DNA of 64,000 nt from Ephydatia muelleri (GCA_013339895.1 JABACO010000006.1:2457319-2521318), one strand, 5' to 3'. Counted from the first letter of the stretch, positions 23,998 through 36,039 are shown. Notes: generated by a model not told the origin, from the sequence alone. Made by a program: numbers and translations.

Positions 23998-24514
23998 ATG
24001 ATTTTGTAGTAATTGTATAGATTCATTGCATGTTTTATTAGTTCATTCAGTGTCAAATGTGAAATGGCGATAAATACGTATTTTAATTCCACAGCTATCT
24101 GCCATGATAGGAAAATAAGTCTGTTAAATAGGGATTACTCATTAATTTAGGATATGCAGTTTATGAGTTGCACTGAGAATGTAGTCCCCCAAACCGAACC
24201 ACGCACAGTATTCGCCGCCCTTTTCACGTTTCTATAGAATGTCAATTATGTGCGGGATGGATGACGATCCGTCAAAGCTTCCGCGCCACATCCCCCTCCC
24301 GCACCCTCCCACTATTAATTTTTCATGTCGGACCCCCCCTTTCCAGAATTCCTGTATCCGCCCCTGAGTATTTTATAGCAATGTTGCCATGCTTGAGATA
24401 GAAGTCATACAAACATAATAGTTTAACTTATGCTAAACGAAGTATATCAGAATCTACATGCATGTAGATGAATGCACATCAAATTACCTCAGCATCTTAG
24501 AGTGCGATCGTTCA

Positions 24515-25770
24515 ATATAGAATAGCCCTAATTCGTTATTGTTGTTGTTTTGCAGATCGCTACTGATAATAGTGCATGCGAGTCCTTATTGGGAAGGAAT
24601 ATTACGATATTGTGATTGCCCAACCGCTGTAGTACGATTGACAAAGGCTTTAGGAGTTGGACTACTACTACCTGTAGTTGTTGGATCAATGGAAGTAAAT
24701 ACGAGTAACTCGTCTGACGTCGCTATCTACCAATCTACGATGATCGTTTTAAGTGCAACCAATGGACTGTCTGTGGTGGTGTGTCTCTTCGCCTCCATTC
24801 TGGTGGGCGTCCTTAAGTTGTACAAAAAGCCCGTGTACCGACTGGCCCTTTATCAAGTCGTGGCGTCGTTGACTTTTGCGATTGCGTGCGTCGTGGGAGT
24901 CATCTTTATTAATTACAACGAGGCCCCTGAAGTATACAGCCGTTTATGTGTGGCGGTGGGCTTTTGGACCCTTTTTACGCAGAATTTGAAGCTATATTCC
25001 ACTCTGTGGCTAACATTCCACCTTTTCTGTTTTGCCGTGTTAGCCAAGAACATGAAAAAATTCGAACCGTTCTACGTCATGAGTTCACTGCTCATATCAG
25101 CCATCCTCTCCATCGTCCCACTCATCACAGATAGTTATGGATTCAATGGCGTTACCTGCTGGATACGGGAGCAGGACGAAAACTGCTCCTCGTACAGGCG
25201 TACCGACATAGAGATAATTGAACAGTACACTCTTTGGTACGGTCCGTCGACCACACTGCTCGTGATCGAGTCAGTAATGTTGCTGATAATGGTGGCAATT
25301 CTCGTGTGCAGGTTTCGACGTCGAACCAAGCACGAAGGTACTTCTTTTCGCGAGGACCAGAACTGGAGGGCCGCCAAACAGCTGCTTCCTCTCGTCGCCT
25401 ATCCGATGCTGTTTTGCGTTCTCATAATCCCGCCTATTGTGTTCGACGCGTATACGTACACACCTCAACCCCCAAGTCCAGTACTGATATATATGTCTGT
25501 GTCGAGTGTAGCGGCTTGGAGCCTATCCGCGGGCACGACATTGATATTGCACGTCATCCTGTCTGCAGCGTGTTCGAGAAAACGTCGAAGCAAACCGCGG
25601 GAGAAAATCAACCACACCACGCTGCCTCACCTAATCGAAAACGAGGGCACCAACACGGTGCACAACGATACGCTGGACGTAGTTAGTGACACACACTTTT
25701 CTATTCCGAAGGACAGTGTCGGCATTGAACTGTCGATCAATGCGTCTGCATGATACGCGACGTGTCATGT
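24515..25770. repeat. Duplicated segment, copy A (paired with 34312-35530)
   Basis: Homology starts upstream of the gene (shared GAATA-CCCTAATTCGTTATTGTT before the acceptor) and runs to the end of the coding region, nearly identical at the base level. Same orientation, about 9.8 kb apart. Confidence 0.8.
24689..25753 (+). CDS. Class E (cAMP-receptor-like) seven-transmembrane GPCR
   Basis: The start MEVNTSNSS at 24689 is chosen because the paralogue at 34483 begins at the same residue; upstream in-frame codons are probably 5' UTR after an intron acceptor near 24555. The protein is about 354 residues with seven hydrophobic helices at roughly 17-40, 52-74, 87-112, 125-142, 181-204, 232-252 and 267-292. 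It has an N-glycosylation-type NTS/NSS leader, a candidate disulfide between the Cys of RLCVAVGF and the Cys of GVTCWIRE, a basic third loop (CRFRRRTKHEG) and a Ser/Thr/Asn-rich tail. The spacing and the loop-2 CW motif fit the Dictyostelium cAR-like family, which is also found in some early animals. The ligand is unknown. The frame is fully intact. Confidence 0.8.
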   Translation: MEVNTSNSSDVAIYQSTMIVLSATNGLSVVVCLFASILVGVLKLYKKPVYRLALYQVVASLTFAIACVVGVIFINYNEAPEVYSRLCVAVGFWTLFTQNLKLYSTLWLTFHLFCFAVLAKNMKKFEPFYVMSSLLISAILSIVPLITDSYGFNGVTCWIREQDENCSSYRRTDIEIIEQYTLWYGPSTTLLVIESVMLLIMVAILVCRFRRRTKHEGTSFREDQNWRAAKQLLPLVAYPMLFCVLIIPPIVFDAYTYTPQPPSPVLIYMSVSSVAAWSLSAGTTLILHVILSAACSRKRRSKPREKINHTTLPHLIENEGTNTVHNDTLDVVSDTHFSIPKDSVGIELSINASA

Positions 25771-25931
25771 ACATGTAGGGTTTGCATCCGATAGTAATTA
25801 AATGGCGGATGTGACTCCGTCTTGTATTCATCACTTCAGTTACCAGTATCCGGCCTGGTCCAATCCGGATTTTGCGTAATGGAATCGATTGGTTCGGCTC
25901 GAATCGGCTGAAGTTTTGGTTGTATTATAGT

Positions 25932-25953
25932 GGGGGGGGGGGGGGGGGGGGGG
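25932..25953. repeat. Poly-G run of 22 bases
   Basis: Lies 50 bases upstream of the decayed gene starting at 26006. A C run (29031-29044) lies beyond that gene's end. Confidence 0.95.
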
Positions 25954-26005
25954 CTTATTTACTTGTTAAAAAATTTCTTGTTTCTACCACTCTGAAAATA
26001 TGTAG

Positions 26006-28654
26006 ATGGCATGTGTAGAAACAAGGTCTAGAGGGAGAAAATTCCTTGGACGTGTTGACTACTTTGAATCTGCTGACCTACCTCATGGTGTTTTGCCAAC
26101 TAAAAAGGCTGTAATTGAAACGGTCAAGAAGCGATGCAGCCGATATGTTGGCGTCAGCATTGCAGGAGCATTGGATCTTTTGTAATCTCTATACAATTTC
26201 AACAAAGAACATCAAAAAGCATATTATCAAACTGTATGAGGATTTTTTGAAATTGCTTCAGACTAGGGACAGCACAAAAAAAATGATGCCAAAGTCTTAG
26301 CATTCAATAAAGATAATGCAGTAATGTCTGACATTTTTTGTAAAGATGCTTGTCAAAGAAGAAAATCTATGATGTTAGGATGAAGGAAAATGAGTGGAAG
26401 TTTTTTGAAGAACAAAGAGGCGAGAGAAAAATGTATTGTCAAGACCATGTCGACACTCAATGATTTATTTGCTCTAGAGACTCTGTAAATGCTGAACAGC
26501 CAATGACTGTGCCAGAGAGTACAGAAACTACTGAAGACACTAGTGATAGAGCTATACACACCTGTTACAGTAGAGGATGTTGAATTTCAAAGCCCAAGTA
26601 GAAGGATGTTGAATTTCAAAGCCCAAGAAAGAAAAAGAAGGTGATTGAAGATAAGAATAGCAATGCTTCGAGTTCAATGCCTGAAGAGTACCAACATGTT
26701 AGGTGCAGTATGCGAAAGGGAGACCAGAATACTATGAGGTGGTGGACAAACTGAAAAGTTGCTTTCATATGTCACAGAACCAAGCAGAAGCTGCTGTTGT
26801 TGAGACAGCAAACAAAATGTTTGGACGAAATTGGAAATATCATGATGAAGGAGCTGAAATTGATGTAGACACTCTTCCTGACAAGAAGAATACTAGAAGA
26901 GTTGGAAAGTGCATTGAAGCCATGGCACTGAGTGAAATAGTGATGGAGGTTGTATCCTCTGATGACCAATCTACAAAACAAATGCAAATGATGGTTTTAA
27001 AAAACAAGGAGCTACAGTGCAAGGTATTATTATTAATGGTAAGTATAGAGCTCTGTCTACCATGAACATTGCATCAGAGTCTAAACCAAACCTTGCAGAG
27101 TTAAAGCTAACAACCTTGCAAATTCTATTGGCAGCTAGTGGAGTTAATGCAAAAGTTCTGTTTGAGAGAATTGATTTTTGTCATTTCTGATCAAACAGCA
27201 CACAATATAGATGTTGAATTGTTAGTTGCAAAAGAGCTTTGCACAGAGGAAGTACCTAATCAATTGTTTTGCAATGTTCATCCATGCCTTATGTTCAATC
27301 GGGTGATAGTAAAGCATTGGTCCCAGCTTGAGCATGCAATTGGACGTGATAAAATATATGCAAATTTTCTTGTGAATGCCACAACAACTGCTAGTAGTGT
27401 AACAGAACAAGCTCTTGATTGCATCACTCGATTGATAAACCATGACTTTGATCATAAGCTTTGAAACAAGTCCCAGGAATTTGACATGCATATAACCCCT
27501 AAGAAAAACATGTCTGTTAGCTTGAAAGATGAATGGTTTAACACTTACATGTGCAGTTACATGCAGTTTATCACTTTGATGATGTTGCATCTTTTCTAGA
27601 CAAGTTTCAGCATGTGACCAACCAATTGGCATGCATTGTAAGATGCTTTCTAGATCTCGAATTTCTTAAAGTAATGCTATGTATTGGTGCATTATTAGGA
27701 GAACCTTTTTTAATACTGACATCTACTGCAATGACATATTTCAAACTTATTCCTGCTTTTCAACAGCTCTACCATGACCTGCTAGAAACTGAACCCTGTA
27801 AGCTCCTAAATTTGAACAAGGCTGCATTTACATTTGTCTCTGATAGCCAATTTACACATTCTAGGTATGCTTTGGAAATATGTAGGAGCATAGAAGCAAT
27901 TTGTGAAGAGTATAAGCCACAAGTTTTAAAGATACTAAAAGTTATCTTACCTGCTCTTGCAGAAGCATTTCAAAGACAGAAATGAGAGATATTTGGGTTT
28001 GGTTCTTACAATGAAAACTCCCATAGCCTCTCAACAATGGATCAAGATAAGCTAGAAGGAGCACCAGTGCATAATCTTGATGCTGAGCAAAGCGTTGGTT
28101 TTATAAATTATGAATTATCAAGAAGAGGATCAAAGCAGTAAAGTTCTGCTTCATCAACACAAGTTAAATGTGCGGCACATGATTTAATTGACAATGCTGT
28201 TCCAGGATCATATAAAGAATATTCCAAGGTAGCCAAATATGTAATTCCTGAGTTGTGCCCCAATTGGGCTGCTAAGCAAGAGGATCTAAATAAAAAAGGT
28301 CTTGTAGATAAAGAAATTGCAAATGTAGCCTTGGATAGAAGAAAAACAAAGGATCTAGAGAAACTTAAATGCATGGGTGGGCCGTTTACAATGTCAAGCC
28401 AGGTTGATGAGTACTTGAAATCTGATGACAGCAATAAGGTTGAAAGATTGTATATCGAAGTGAGATATGCAAGAGACACACCTTTGTCAATGCCAAAGAA
28501 CAGTGACATTTTTAGATTTATGAAGGATCACAGAAGACTTAGTGAAGACACATATGCTACCAATCTTAAGCTATACTTGGACAATGTAGTTTCAATTGCT
28601 GATGTGACTATGGATGATTGTGACGGAGCAGTAGATACATTTACACAACAATGA
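26006..28654 (+). pseudogene. Unclassified, probably transposon-encoded protein, decayed
   Basis: Begins MACVETRSRGRKFLGRVDYF at 26006 and reads, with several frame breaks and stops, through blocks at 26703-27065 (AAVVETANKMFGRNWKYH, IDVDTLPDKKNTRR), 27138-27464 (VISDQTAHNIDVELL, FCNVHPCLMFNRV), 27551-27985 and 28253-28654 (CMGGPFTMSSQVDEYL, RLYIEVRYARDT), ending at a stop at 28652. The order and composition match an intronless multi-copy family of unknown function that I recall from cnidarian predicted proteins; that is memory, not a search. The SDQTAHN...CNVHP region could be part of an RNase H-like fold, which is inference. No TIRs are established. Confidence 0.55.
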
Positions 28655-29654
28655 TTAATGTTCTGAAACATGCAATGCATTTAATATGACTTTACGGAAT
28701 ACAACAAACAAATTTGCTTATAATACGTACAATAATGTTCTATGAATGACTACTGTGTACCTTGTACTTCTGCGTTTCTTCTATTACATAATCTGTTTAC
28801 TGCACTCTTGCTAATGTGTATAAATTAATGAAAGATGCAAACTGAAGGCAGAAAATTACTAGTAGTTCTACACATACAAATGGTGTCATGAGTGGAGAAT
28901 ATACTATACACAATGCATAAATTCATATTTTGTACAACTTCAAGGGTAATGTACAGGGGGGTTACACTTAGTATAAAAATTTAAAACTAATGCCCTCCAT
29001 ATTCTGAGAGGGGTAGAAACCAAAGTCATACCCCCCCCCCCCCCACACACACACACACTTGTAGGGGGATTGGCGGGTTGCAGACCTGCAGTGCAGCCTC
29101 TCTGAGTCGGATTACATCTATTGGTGCACTGTAATCAAAGAACTAGGCGTGAACGGACGACGGGGGAGCATTACATTATGCTGGTCACGTGGTAGCTGCA
29201 ATCGTCTATGGCAGTGAAAAGAAGAGCTTGAAAACAGGTGATTTGATGCTGTCAAAGTGTAAGGAAGAAATTGAAGAAGTAACTAAAACACAGTGGTAGC
29301 CAGTACGCTTAGGTAACCGTAACGAAGAAAATGGTTCATGCATGTGTTTTGGTTAATCGGAAGGAGGGTTGCTACGCTAGTGAATTGGTAGATGGGGAAC
29401 CCCTCAATGTCAAAAAGGTGTTACTGAAGACGTAAGGCCCCCTTTGAGTGTTAGTTATATGACTTACATCAACTGATTTATATGCCATGCATGAAGAATT
29501 TGAGAGCAACTATTAAGAACATGGTGTGCACGTCAGTAATCCAGATAAAAACCGGATAATCCGGATACCGGAATCCAGAAATAATCTACTGATCGGATTT
29601 CGGTATACGGATAATCAATATACCGACGGATGCAAACCCTAATACTATACATAT
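28655..29654. other. Non-coding stretch
   Basis: No gene supported. It contains a C run (29031-29044) followed by (AC)n. Confidence 0.5.
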
Positions 29655-29694
29655 ATATATGGGATCCATTCCGCGAAAAGGGACCTAACGTATA
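29655..29694. mobile_element. MITE terminus, third family member
   Basis: ATATGGGATCCATTCC followed by GCGAAAAGGGACCTAACG matches the termini of the MITEs at 13.8 and 14.9 kb. The family's interior reappears at about 30688-30740 (TTGAAATGTAT, ATTCAGTGCCC), so this member seems expanded by the minisatellite between. Confidence 0.55.
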
Positions 29695-30398
29695 CCCTGG
29701 AAAGACCCATATCCCTCCTGGTGCACGTGCAAGTATACTCTGGAAAGACCCATATCCCTCCTGGTGCACGTGCAAGTATACCCTGGAAAGACCCATATTC
29801 CTCCTGGTGCACGTGCAAGTATACCCTGGAAAGACCCATATTCCTCCTGGTGCACGTGCAAGTATACTCTGGAAAGACCCATATCCCTCCTGGTACATGT
29901 GCAAGTATACCCTGGAAAGACCCATATTCCTCCTGGTGCACGTGCAAGTATACCCTGGAAAGACCCATATTCCTCCTGGTGCACGTGCAAGTATACTCTG
30001 GAAAGACCCATATTCCTCCTGGTGCACGTGCAAGTATACCCTGGAAAGACCCATATTCCTCCTGGTGCACGTGCAAGTATACCCTGGAAAGACCCATATC
30101 CCTCCTGGTACATGTGCAAGTATACCCTGGAAAGACCCATATCCCTCCTGGTACATGTGCAAGTATACCCTGGAAAGACCCATATTCCTCCTGGTGCACG
30201 TGCAAGTATATATCCCTCCTGGTGCACGTGCAAGTATACCCTGGAAAGACCCATATTCCTCTTGGTGCACGTGCAAGTATACCCTGGAAAGACCCATATT
30301 CCTCCTGGTGCACGTGCAAGTATACTCTGGAAAGACCCATATCCCTCCTGGTGCACGTGCAAGTATACCCTGGAAAGACCCATATCCCTCCTGGTGCA
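29691..30398. repeat. Minisatellite, 43-base unit, about 16 copies
   Basis: The unit begins GTATACCCTGGAAAGACC and contains GGTGCACGTGCAAG, with a CACGTG (E-box) palindrome in most copies and CATG variants in a few. One unit near 30205 is shortened. Because 43 is not a multiple of three and the unit lacks stops, long open frames exist on both strands in all phases; none is a gene. Confidence 0.95.
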
Positions 30399-30781
30399 TA
30401 ACGATATCGGATGCAGCAATGTGTGTGCTGCATGTACATGAGCACCATTTCCAGGCTGATGACCAGAATTCGCATAAGGATCCATAAACGACATGCACTA
30501 ACGATATCGGCGTGTCATGTTTGTTCTGAATAAAATGAGTAAGCTTAGAATGAGAAAAAACTTCTATTATGAATGAGCTAGTTTAATGCATACTGAACAC
30601 ACATAGTAAAACATACATACATGTCTGTTAAATGGTGCGCTATTGCTGCTTAAAAAAAAAATTCCCAGGACAATCAAAGCCGGGAAGAACCCTTGCATTG
30701 AAATGTATCATAGTTAAAAATTCAGTGCCCAATAAATTCAGTCCAATTTTCCAATTCAGTTTTGATGCATTTGATACAGTG

Positions 30782-31075
30782 GATCCTGCTCGTGCCCAGC
30801 TAGGTGATACAGGAGATCTTGCTCGTGCCCAGCTAGGGGATACAGGAGATCCTTCTCGTGCCCAGCTAGGGGATACAGAAGATCTTGCTCGTGCCCAGCT
30901 AGGGGATACAGGAGATCCTGCTCGTGCCCAGCTAGGTGATACAGGAGATCCTGCTCGTGCCCAGCTAGGGGATACAGGAGATGTTGCTCGTGCCCAGCTA
31001 GGGGATACAGGAGATCTTGCTCGTGCCCAGCTTGCGCTAGGGGATACAGGAGTTCTTGCTCATGCCCAGCGATAC
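30782..31075. repeat. Minisatellite, 33-base unit, about nine copies
   Basis: The unit includes CTCGTGCCCAGCTAGG. It would read as an 11-residue repeat (ARAQLGDTGD), but there are no splice or start signals to suggest a gene. Confidence 0.9.
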
Positions 31076-31507
31076 GGTGGATCATGCTCGGTGGATGGAA
31101 GCTCAGCGCTTTTCTAATTCAAATAGTATACACATGTACATAGTCTTTATAAATTATTTAATTAACCTCCACTATTTGGGTAAAAGTGCGTTAGTATGAA
31201 GTTATGTTTTGATTTTCTATTATGGAAAGCCCCGCCCCCACCAACCTTCCCTCGTTCATTACGCCCACCCACGAATAATTATTTTAAGCGTGTATATTTG
31301 TCCAGTTTCATGCCGCCGGTTAATGCAACCAAAGCTCAAAGAAACAGTTATCGCATGCACGCAGAATGGATCAACTGCATTGAAGTCGACCACACTACTG
31401 CCAATAGGTCATGCATCTTTGCATACAGCCCATGGAAACTGAAGGTGCTCCTCTAGAAAACAGACATGTAGAGCCATTTCGGTTCTTTATTTCAGGGGTG
31501 GGTGGGT

Positions 31508-31530
31508 GGGGGGGGGGGGGGGGGGGGGGG
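31508..31530. repeat. Poly-G run of 23 bases
   Basis: Lies just beyond the 3' side of the decayed minus-strand gene ending near 31560. Confidence 0.95.
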
Positions 31531-31559
31531 TGAATCTTAAGCTTCATCAATCCAGTCTG

Positions 31560-33749
31560 CCTGTTCCAGGTGGTTCTCCTCGTATGCAATTATTGCCATC
31601 AATTCTCTCTGCCTCCTAGCAGCACTCTTATCGGCCTTTCTCGCTTGGGGGCTTGAACTGGAGCTTGCTTATGAACTATGCACCATATGTTTCTGCATGC
31701 AGCCATCACTTTTGATGCAAAATAGAGGAGAGCATGCAGACACTTGCACGACCGATCAAGCAATTGCGACTGAACTGATGGGCAGTACAGATCGTATATA
31801 GTGAAGAACTTTGAAAGACTTGTTGTCGATCTTGGAAGTATTTCATCAAGACTTAGAGACTTTGACACAAACAAAGATGGCAAACGATGGTTCTCTTCAT
31901 GATCATTTCTCTCTGAAGCTTTCAAGCCATCAAGTTGGGTTTGTACAATGAGGGCTAGAAATCTTTCAGGCATAAACTAAACTAAGAGCTTCTGGGCTTG
32001 GAGCAGCAATTTGTATCATTTTGCACTTAACTATTTGGGTGAAATATTGGCTTGTGCGTACGTGTGCTGCAAACCAAATTGAGTGTTTGAATTGTTCATT
32101 TTCAGGTTTCAGTTGCAAATTTCAGCTAAGGTGCTTCCAGCAAATGCAAAATTCTTCTTCTCTGAGGTATTGTCAATATAGCCAGTCCTTGATCATCGAG
32201 ATGGCTACCATATACTTGATTAAACCTGACAGTTCTTTGCTTAGTGCATGGAGCCATTCTTCTTTCAATATGGTTGAATGCATTTCTGCCAGGAGCATTT
32301 GTAGTAATGAGAATGCATCCAGATTTTTCTGCAATAATGATGCACAGCCATTTCTATGACCTTCTGGTAGTGAGGATTCTCATCTGGTCCACCATCTATA
32401 CAGTAATGACAATGACAGGCTTCACTGCTTTGTCTGGTCCATACTTGGCTATAGTATCAAATTCATCTACATGTATAGCTGAAGCAATCTCTCAAAATTA
32501 ATGCATGTGCATAGGCAATAGATGAGCAGTGCTTTCCAGATCGAATTGCAATGTATGTTGGCCCTGAATAGCTAACAGCTTCTGGCTTACCAAGACCATT
32601 TGGTTGTACAACAATGCCAGCATACACAGATGGGATCAACCTGTGTTGAGCAGCAACTACCCAATCATGATCTGGTAAACTCACTCTGTATTCGACATGC
32701 ATCAGCAAAGGAGACTGTTTTTTAGCTGCAGTGAGACCAATTGGTACTCTAGTATTGTCGTCTTGACAAAGAAAACACACTTCATTAGGCCCCAGAGTGG
32801 AATCTAGGTGTTTGATTGTGGACACACAGCAATTTTGGTCAACCTGCTTGCATGGGAATCATTCTGTGCTCTGATGAGCTTGACTGTTACAGTTGTAACA
32901 TGCCTTTTACCCTCCAAGAAGAGCTACGCTTAGAAATCAGACGAAGGTAAACCCCACCGCTATGAATGTTGAATCCATCATTATTGAGCTGCTTGGTTGG
33001 CTTATCCAATGTTGTCATGCTCCTTTAGACACCACTTCGTCTTTTCTTGCGATCAGCAGAACTTCAAAAGGCTATATCAAAGATAGCTTGCAAAAGGAGA
33101 GGCTGATCATCTTCTAACAGTGGCCTCCAGCCTCATTTCTGATTTCTAGAGTGGACTTCTGAATTCTTTGCACAGGCTGCAGCTAATCTCTTTTTCCTAT
33201 TATCTCAAAACTTTTTTGACCTTCGTTGATCGTCTTTTTTTTAACATAAACCTAATTCCACTACCTTCCTCTGTTTCTCAGACAGCTCTGTTTCTTGTAA
33301 GCCAGTTAGAATCAGCTGTTTTACGTGCGTATAAGCCAACCAAGTCTGTATGTATCACGTTGATTTTGAACTGAAGTTCGTCTTGGAGCTGTGGCTTTCT
33401 GTTTCACACTACTACAGCTGGAACTGTTAGCAGAGGTCCCAGGCTCACCATCAACTGCATGTTAATCACTTTCATTCATTTGAGCCTCATCAGAATCACC
33501 GGCAACTGCAAATTCTACTATTGATGTTTCTGGAACTGACACTGCTCTTAATTGCTGGAACGGCTCTGTGGGTAGGCTGATGGCCTGTAACACATTGAAC
33601 AGTCCTTCCACTTTCACTATCACCTCCTCACTCTCCTTAATTTCACATCACTTCTCATTCACCTCTTGCTGGCAAAGCTTCTTGGATTTGGTCGAAAACG
33701 CCTCAACGTAAGCTTCGAAGAGAGACGAGCACAATTTAAATCTATCCAT
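31560..33749 (-). pseudogene. Unclassified, probably transposon-encoded protein with DGGPDENP motif, decayed
   Basis: Begins MDRFKLCSSLFEAYVEAFST at 33749 and runs through an acidic, Ser-rich leader. The clearest block is 32463-32825 (FLCQDDNTRVPIGLTAAKK, VSYSGPTYIAIRSGKH). Just downstream, in broken frames, DGGPDENPHYQKVIEMAV follows near 32370. The 31599-31973 piece is the C-terminal side. Stops and frame breaks are frequent. I recall a multi-copy family of uncharacterised invertebrate proteins with the same VPIG, YIAIRSGKH and DGGPDENP signatures; this is memory, not a search. The conserved Asp-rich motif would suit a DDE-type nuclease, which is inference. Confidence 0.55.
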
Positions 33750-34144
33750 CTGCTAATCCGCTACGCGCAATCGACAAATACTTGAACTAGTCTATACACG
33801 CGCGTTTTAATACTCAAAAGGCAACAATCAGTCAGGGCCTGTAAAATTGAGCGGGTTCGGTATAATGGAGCTTCGGGGCCTTTTTGCGCCTGTTCACATA
33901 GAGTCGCTGCACCTGCACAATAACAGTAGTAACCGCTAAATACACTGTCACCACCATAGATGTATATTACCCACGACATTGAATTTTAATTCAAAATGTG
34001 TCACAGACCCCGCCCCCTTTAGCGTGACGTGATTTACGAACTGCCCCATAGCATTCCTCCATCCACCCTGTACTGCGCTCTCTTCTCTCCATTCGTACAT
34101 AGTGAAGTTCCTTCTGATAGCACATATATATAGCTACATGACGG

Positions 34145-34168
34145 CAGAGATCATATATATGATCTCTG
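34145..34168. repeat. 24-base perfect palindrome (CAGAGATCATAT arms)
   Basis: Perfect self-complement, sharing its arms with the palindrome at 3105-3132. Confidence 0.75.
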
Positions 34169-34311
34169 ATGACGGGCCTGTCCCCATTTAATCTTCGTAC
34201 AAGGTATATCTAATCTGGTTAGCTTTGATACATCCATAAATACAGTCTGAGAGGGGATTTAATAAATTGTCCAGGGGGATTTATTGTTGTCTTCCTTTGT
34301 ATGATCGTTAA

Positions 34312-35530
34312 ATAGAATAACCCTAATTCGTTATTGTTATTTTGCAGATCACACTGCAAGATTCTGCGAGTCCTTATTGGGAAGGAATATTACGATATTG
34401 TGATTGCCCAACCGCTGTTGTACGAGTTACGAGCTGGAATACTACCTAGTTGTGAACGTGCATTTCAGTTGACTACGGATCAATGGAGATAAACACGAGT
34501 AACTCGTCTTGTGTGACTCAGTCTGACGTCCCTATCTACCAATCTACGATGATCGTTTTCAGTGCAACCAATGGACTGTCTGTGGTGGTGTGTCTCTTCG
34601 CCTCCATTCTGGTGGGCGTCCTTAAGTTGTACAAAAAGCCCGTGTACCGACTGGCCCTTTATCAAGTCGTGGCGTCGTTGACCTTTGCGATTGCGTGCGT
34701 CGTGGGAGTAATCTTTATTAATTACAACAAGGCCCCTGAAGTATACAGCCGTTTATGTGTGGCGGTGGGCTTTTGGTACCTTTTTACGCAGAATTTGAAG
34801 CTATATTCCACTCTGTGGCTAACGTTCCACCTTTTCTGTTTTGCCGTCTTCTCCAAGAACATGAAAAAATTCGAACCGTTTTACGTCATGAGTTCACTGC
34901 TCATATCAGTCATCCTCTCCATCGTCCCACTCATCACAGATAGTTATGGATTCAATGGCGTTACCTGCTGGATACGGGAGCAGGACGAAAACTGCTCCTC
35001 GTACAGGCGTACCGACATAGAGATAATCGAACAGTACACTCTTTGGTACGGTCCGTCGACCACACTGCTCGTGATCGAGTCAGTAATGTTGCTGATAATG
35101 GTGGCAATTCTCGTGTGCAGGTTTCGACGTCGAACCAAGCATGAAGGCACCCCTGTTCGCGAGGACCAGAACTGGAGGGCCGCCTAACAGCTGCTTCCTC
35201 TCGTCGCCTATCCGATGCTGTTTTGCGTCCTCATAATCCCGCCTATTGTGTTCAACGCGTATACGTACACGCCTCAACCCCCAAGTCCAGTACTGATATA
35301 TGTGAGTGTGTCGAGTGTAGCGGCTTGGAGCCTATCCGCGGGCACGACATTGATATTACACGTCATCCTGTCTGCAGCGTGTTCGAGAAAACGTCGAAGC
35401 AAACCGCGGGAGAAAATCAACCACACCACGCTGCCTCACCTAATCGAAAACGAGGGCACTGAACACGGTGCACAACGATACGCTGGACGTAAATAGTGAC
35501 ACACACTTTTCTATGCCGAAGGACAGTCTA
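34312..35530. repeat. Duplicated segment, copy B (paired with 24515-25770)
   Basis: Direct, nearly identical copy of the GPCR segment, including its upstream intron acceptor. Confidence 0.8.
34483..35515 (+). pseudogene. Class E GPCR paralogue, inactivated
   Basis: Starts MEINTSNSS at 34483 with a four-codon insertion relative to copy A. It matches copy A almost residue for residue through helices 1-5. At 35185 a Lys codon of copy A (AAA) is TAA here, stopping the protein in the third cytoplasmic loop, after 234 residues and before helix 6. The frame resumes at 35188 (helices 6 and 7), then one extra base near 35460 shifts the tail. Both lesions lie in otherwise highly conserved sequence, so inactivation looks recent. 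Copy A shows which state is ancestral. Confidence 0.8.
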
Positions 35531-36039
35531 AGCATTGAACTTTCGACCAAGGTAGTGAATGCATAACTTGGCTTAGAATTGCGATACAAAACACGATGTT
35601 CTATTTTCCCCTCAAGGATAACATAGAGTAAGCGAATTGGGATTGCACACGTACGAGTGAGCTATACATTCTCTTAGGACACTTAATCAATCAACGCACA
35701 GCCATTAACAAGAGTATATAAGATAACAGCGCATATCTATAATGCTCATGTAGCGTTTCACGGCCTGGGATAGTGTCCCCTAGTTAATGCTAAACTAGTG
35801 TCCCAAACACTGACTAGCACTAAACTAATGCTCAAGTCCGGAAGCCTGGTGTAACAATAGTCTATGTACAGCACGCTAACCAGCTGCTACTAACCAGGAT
35901 TTCGAGGCTAAGGTGACACCATGCAGAATTAGAGTGGTGGACTTGAATTCATTACGAATTATATATCAAGTACACATATACTTGCACACAGGTATCAGTT
36001 ACTTTTCTTGATGGGCTGTTTACTAGCACTGGCAGTTCA
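35531..36039. other. Non-coding stretch
   Basis: Nothing I can support. Confidence 0.5.

Larger units (their letters stand above)
22672..24366 (+). mobile_element. Truncated hAT element with G/C-run left end
   Basis: The right end is GTATCCGCCCCTG and the left has the degenerate inverse TGTGGCGGATAC. Just inside the left end, 27 G (22687-22713) are followed 17 bases later by 23 C (22731-22753). The interior holds only the C-terminal part of a transposase, so this is an internally deleted copy. The target duplication is not clear. Confidence 0.6.

Noticed and set aside
29533..30498. Long open frames (up to 321 codons) on both strands over the 43-base repeat
   Set aside because: They exist in all phases because the repeat unit lacks stops; composition and periodicity are those of the repeat, not of a protein.
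30756..31117. Repeat protein of 11-residue units (ARAQLGDTGD)
   Set aside because: Comes from the 33-base minisatellite; length variants and lack of gene signals argue against coding.
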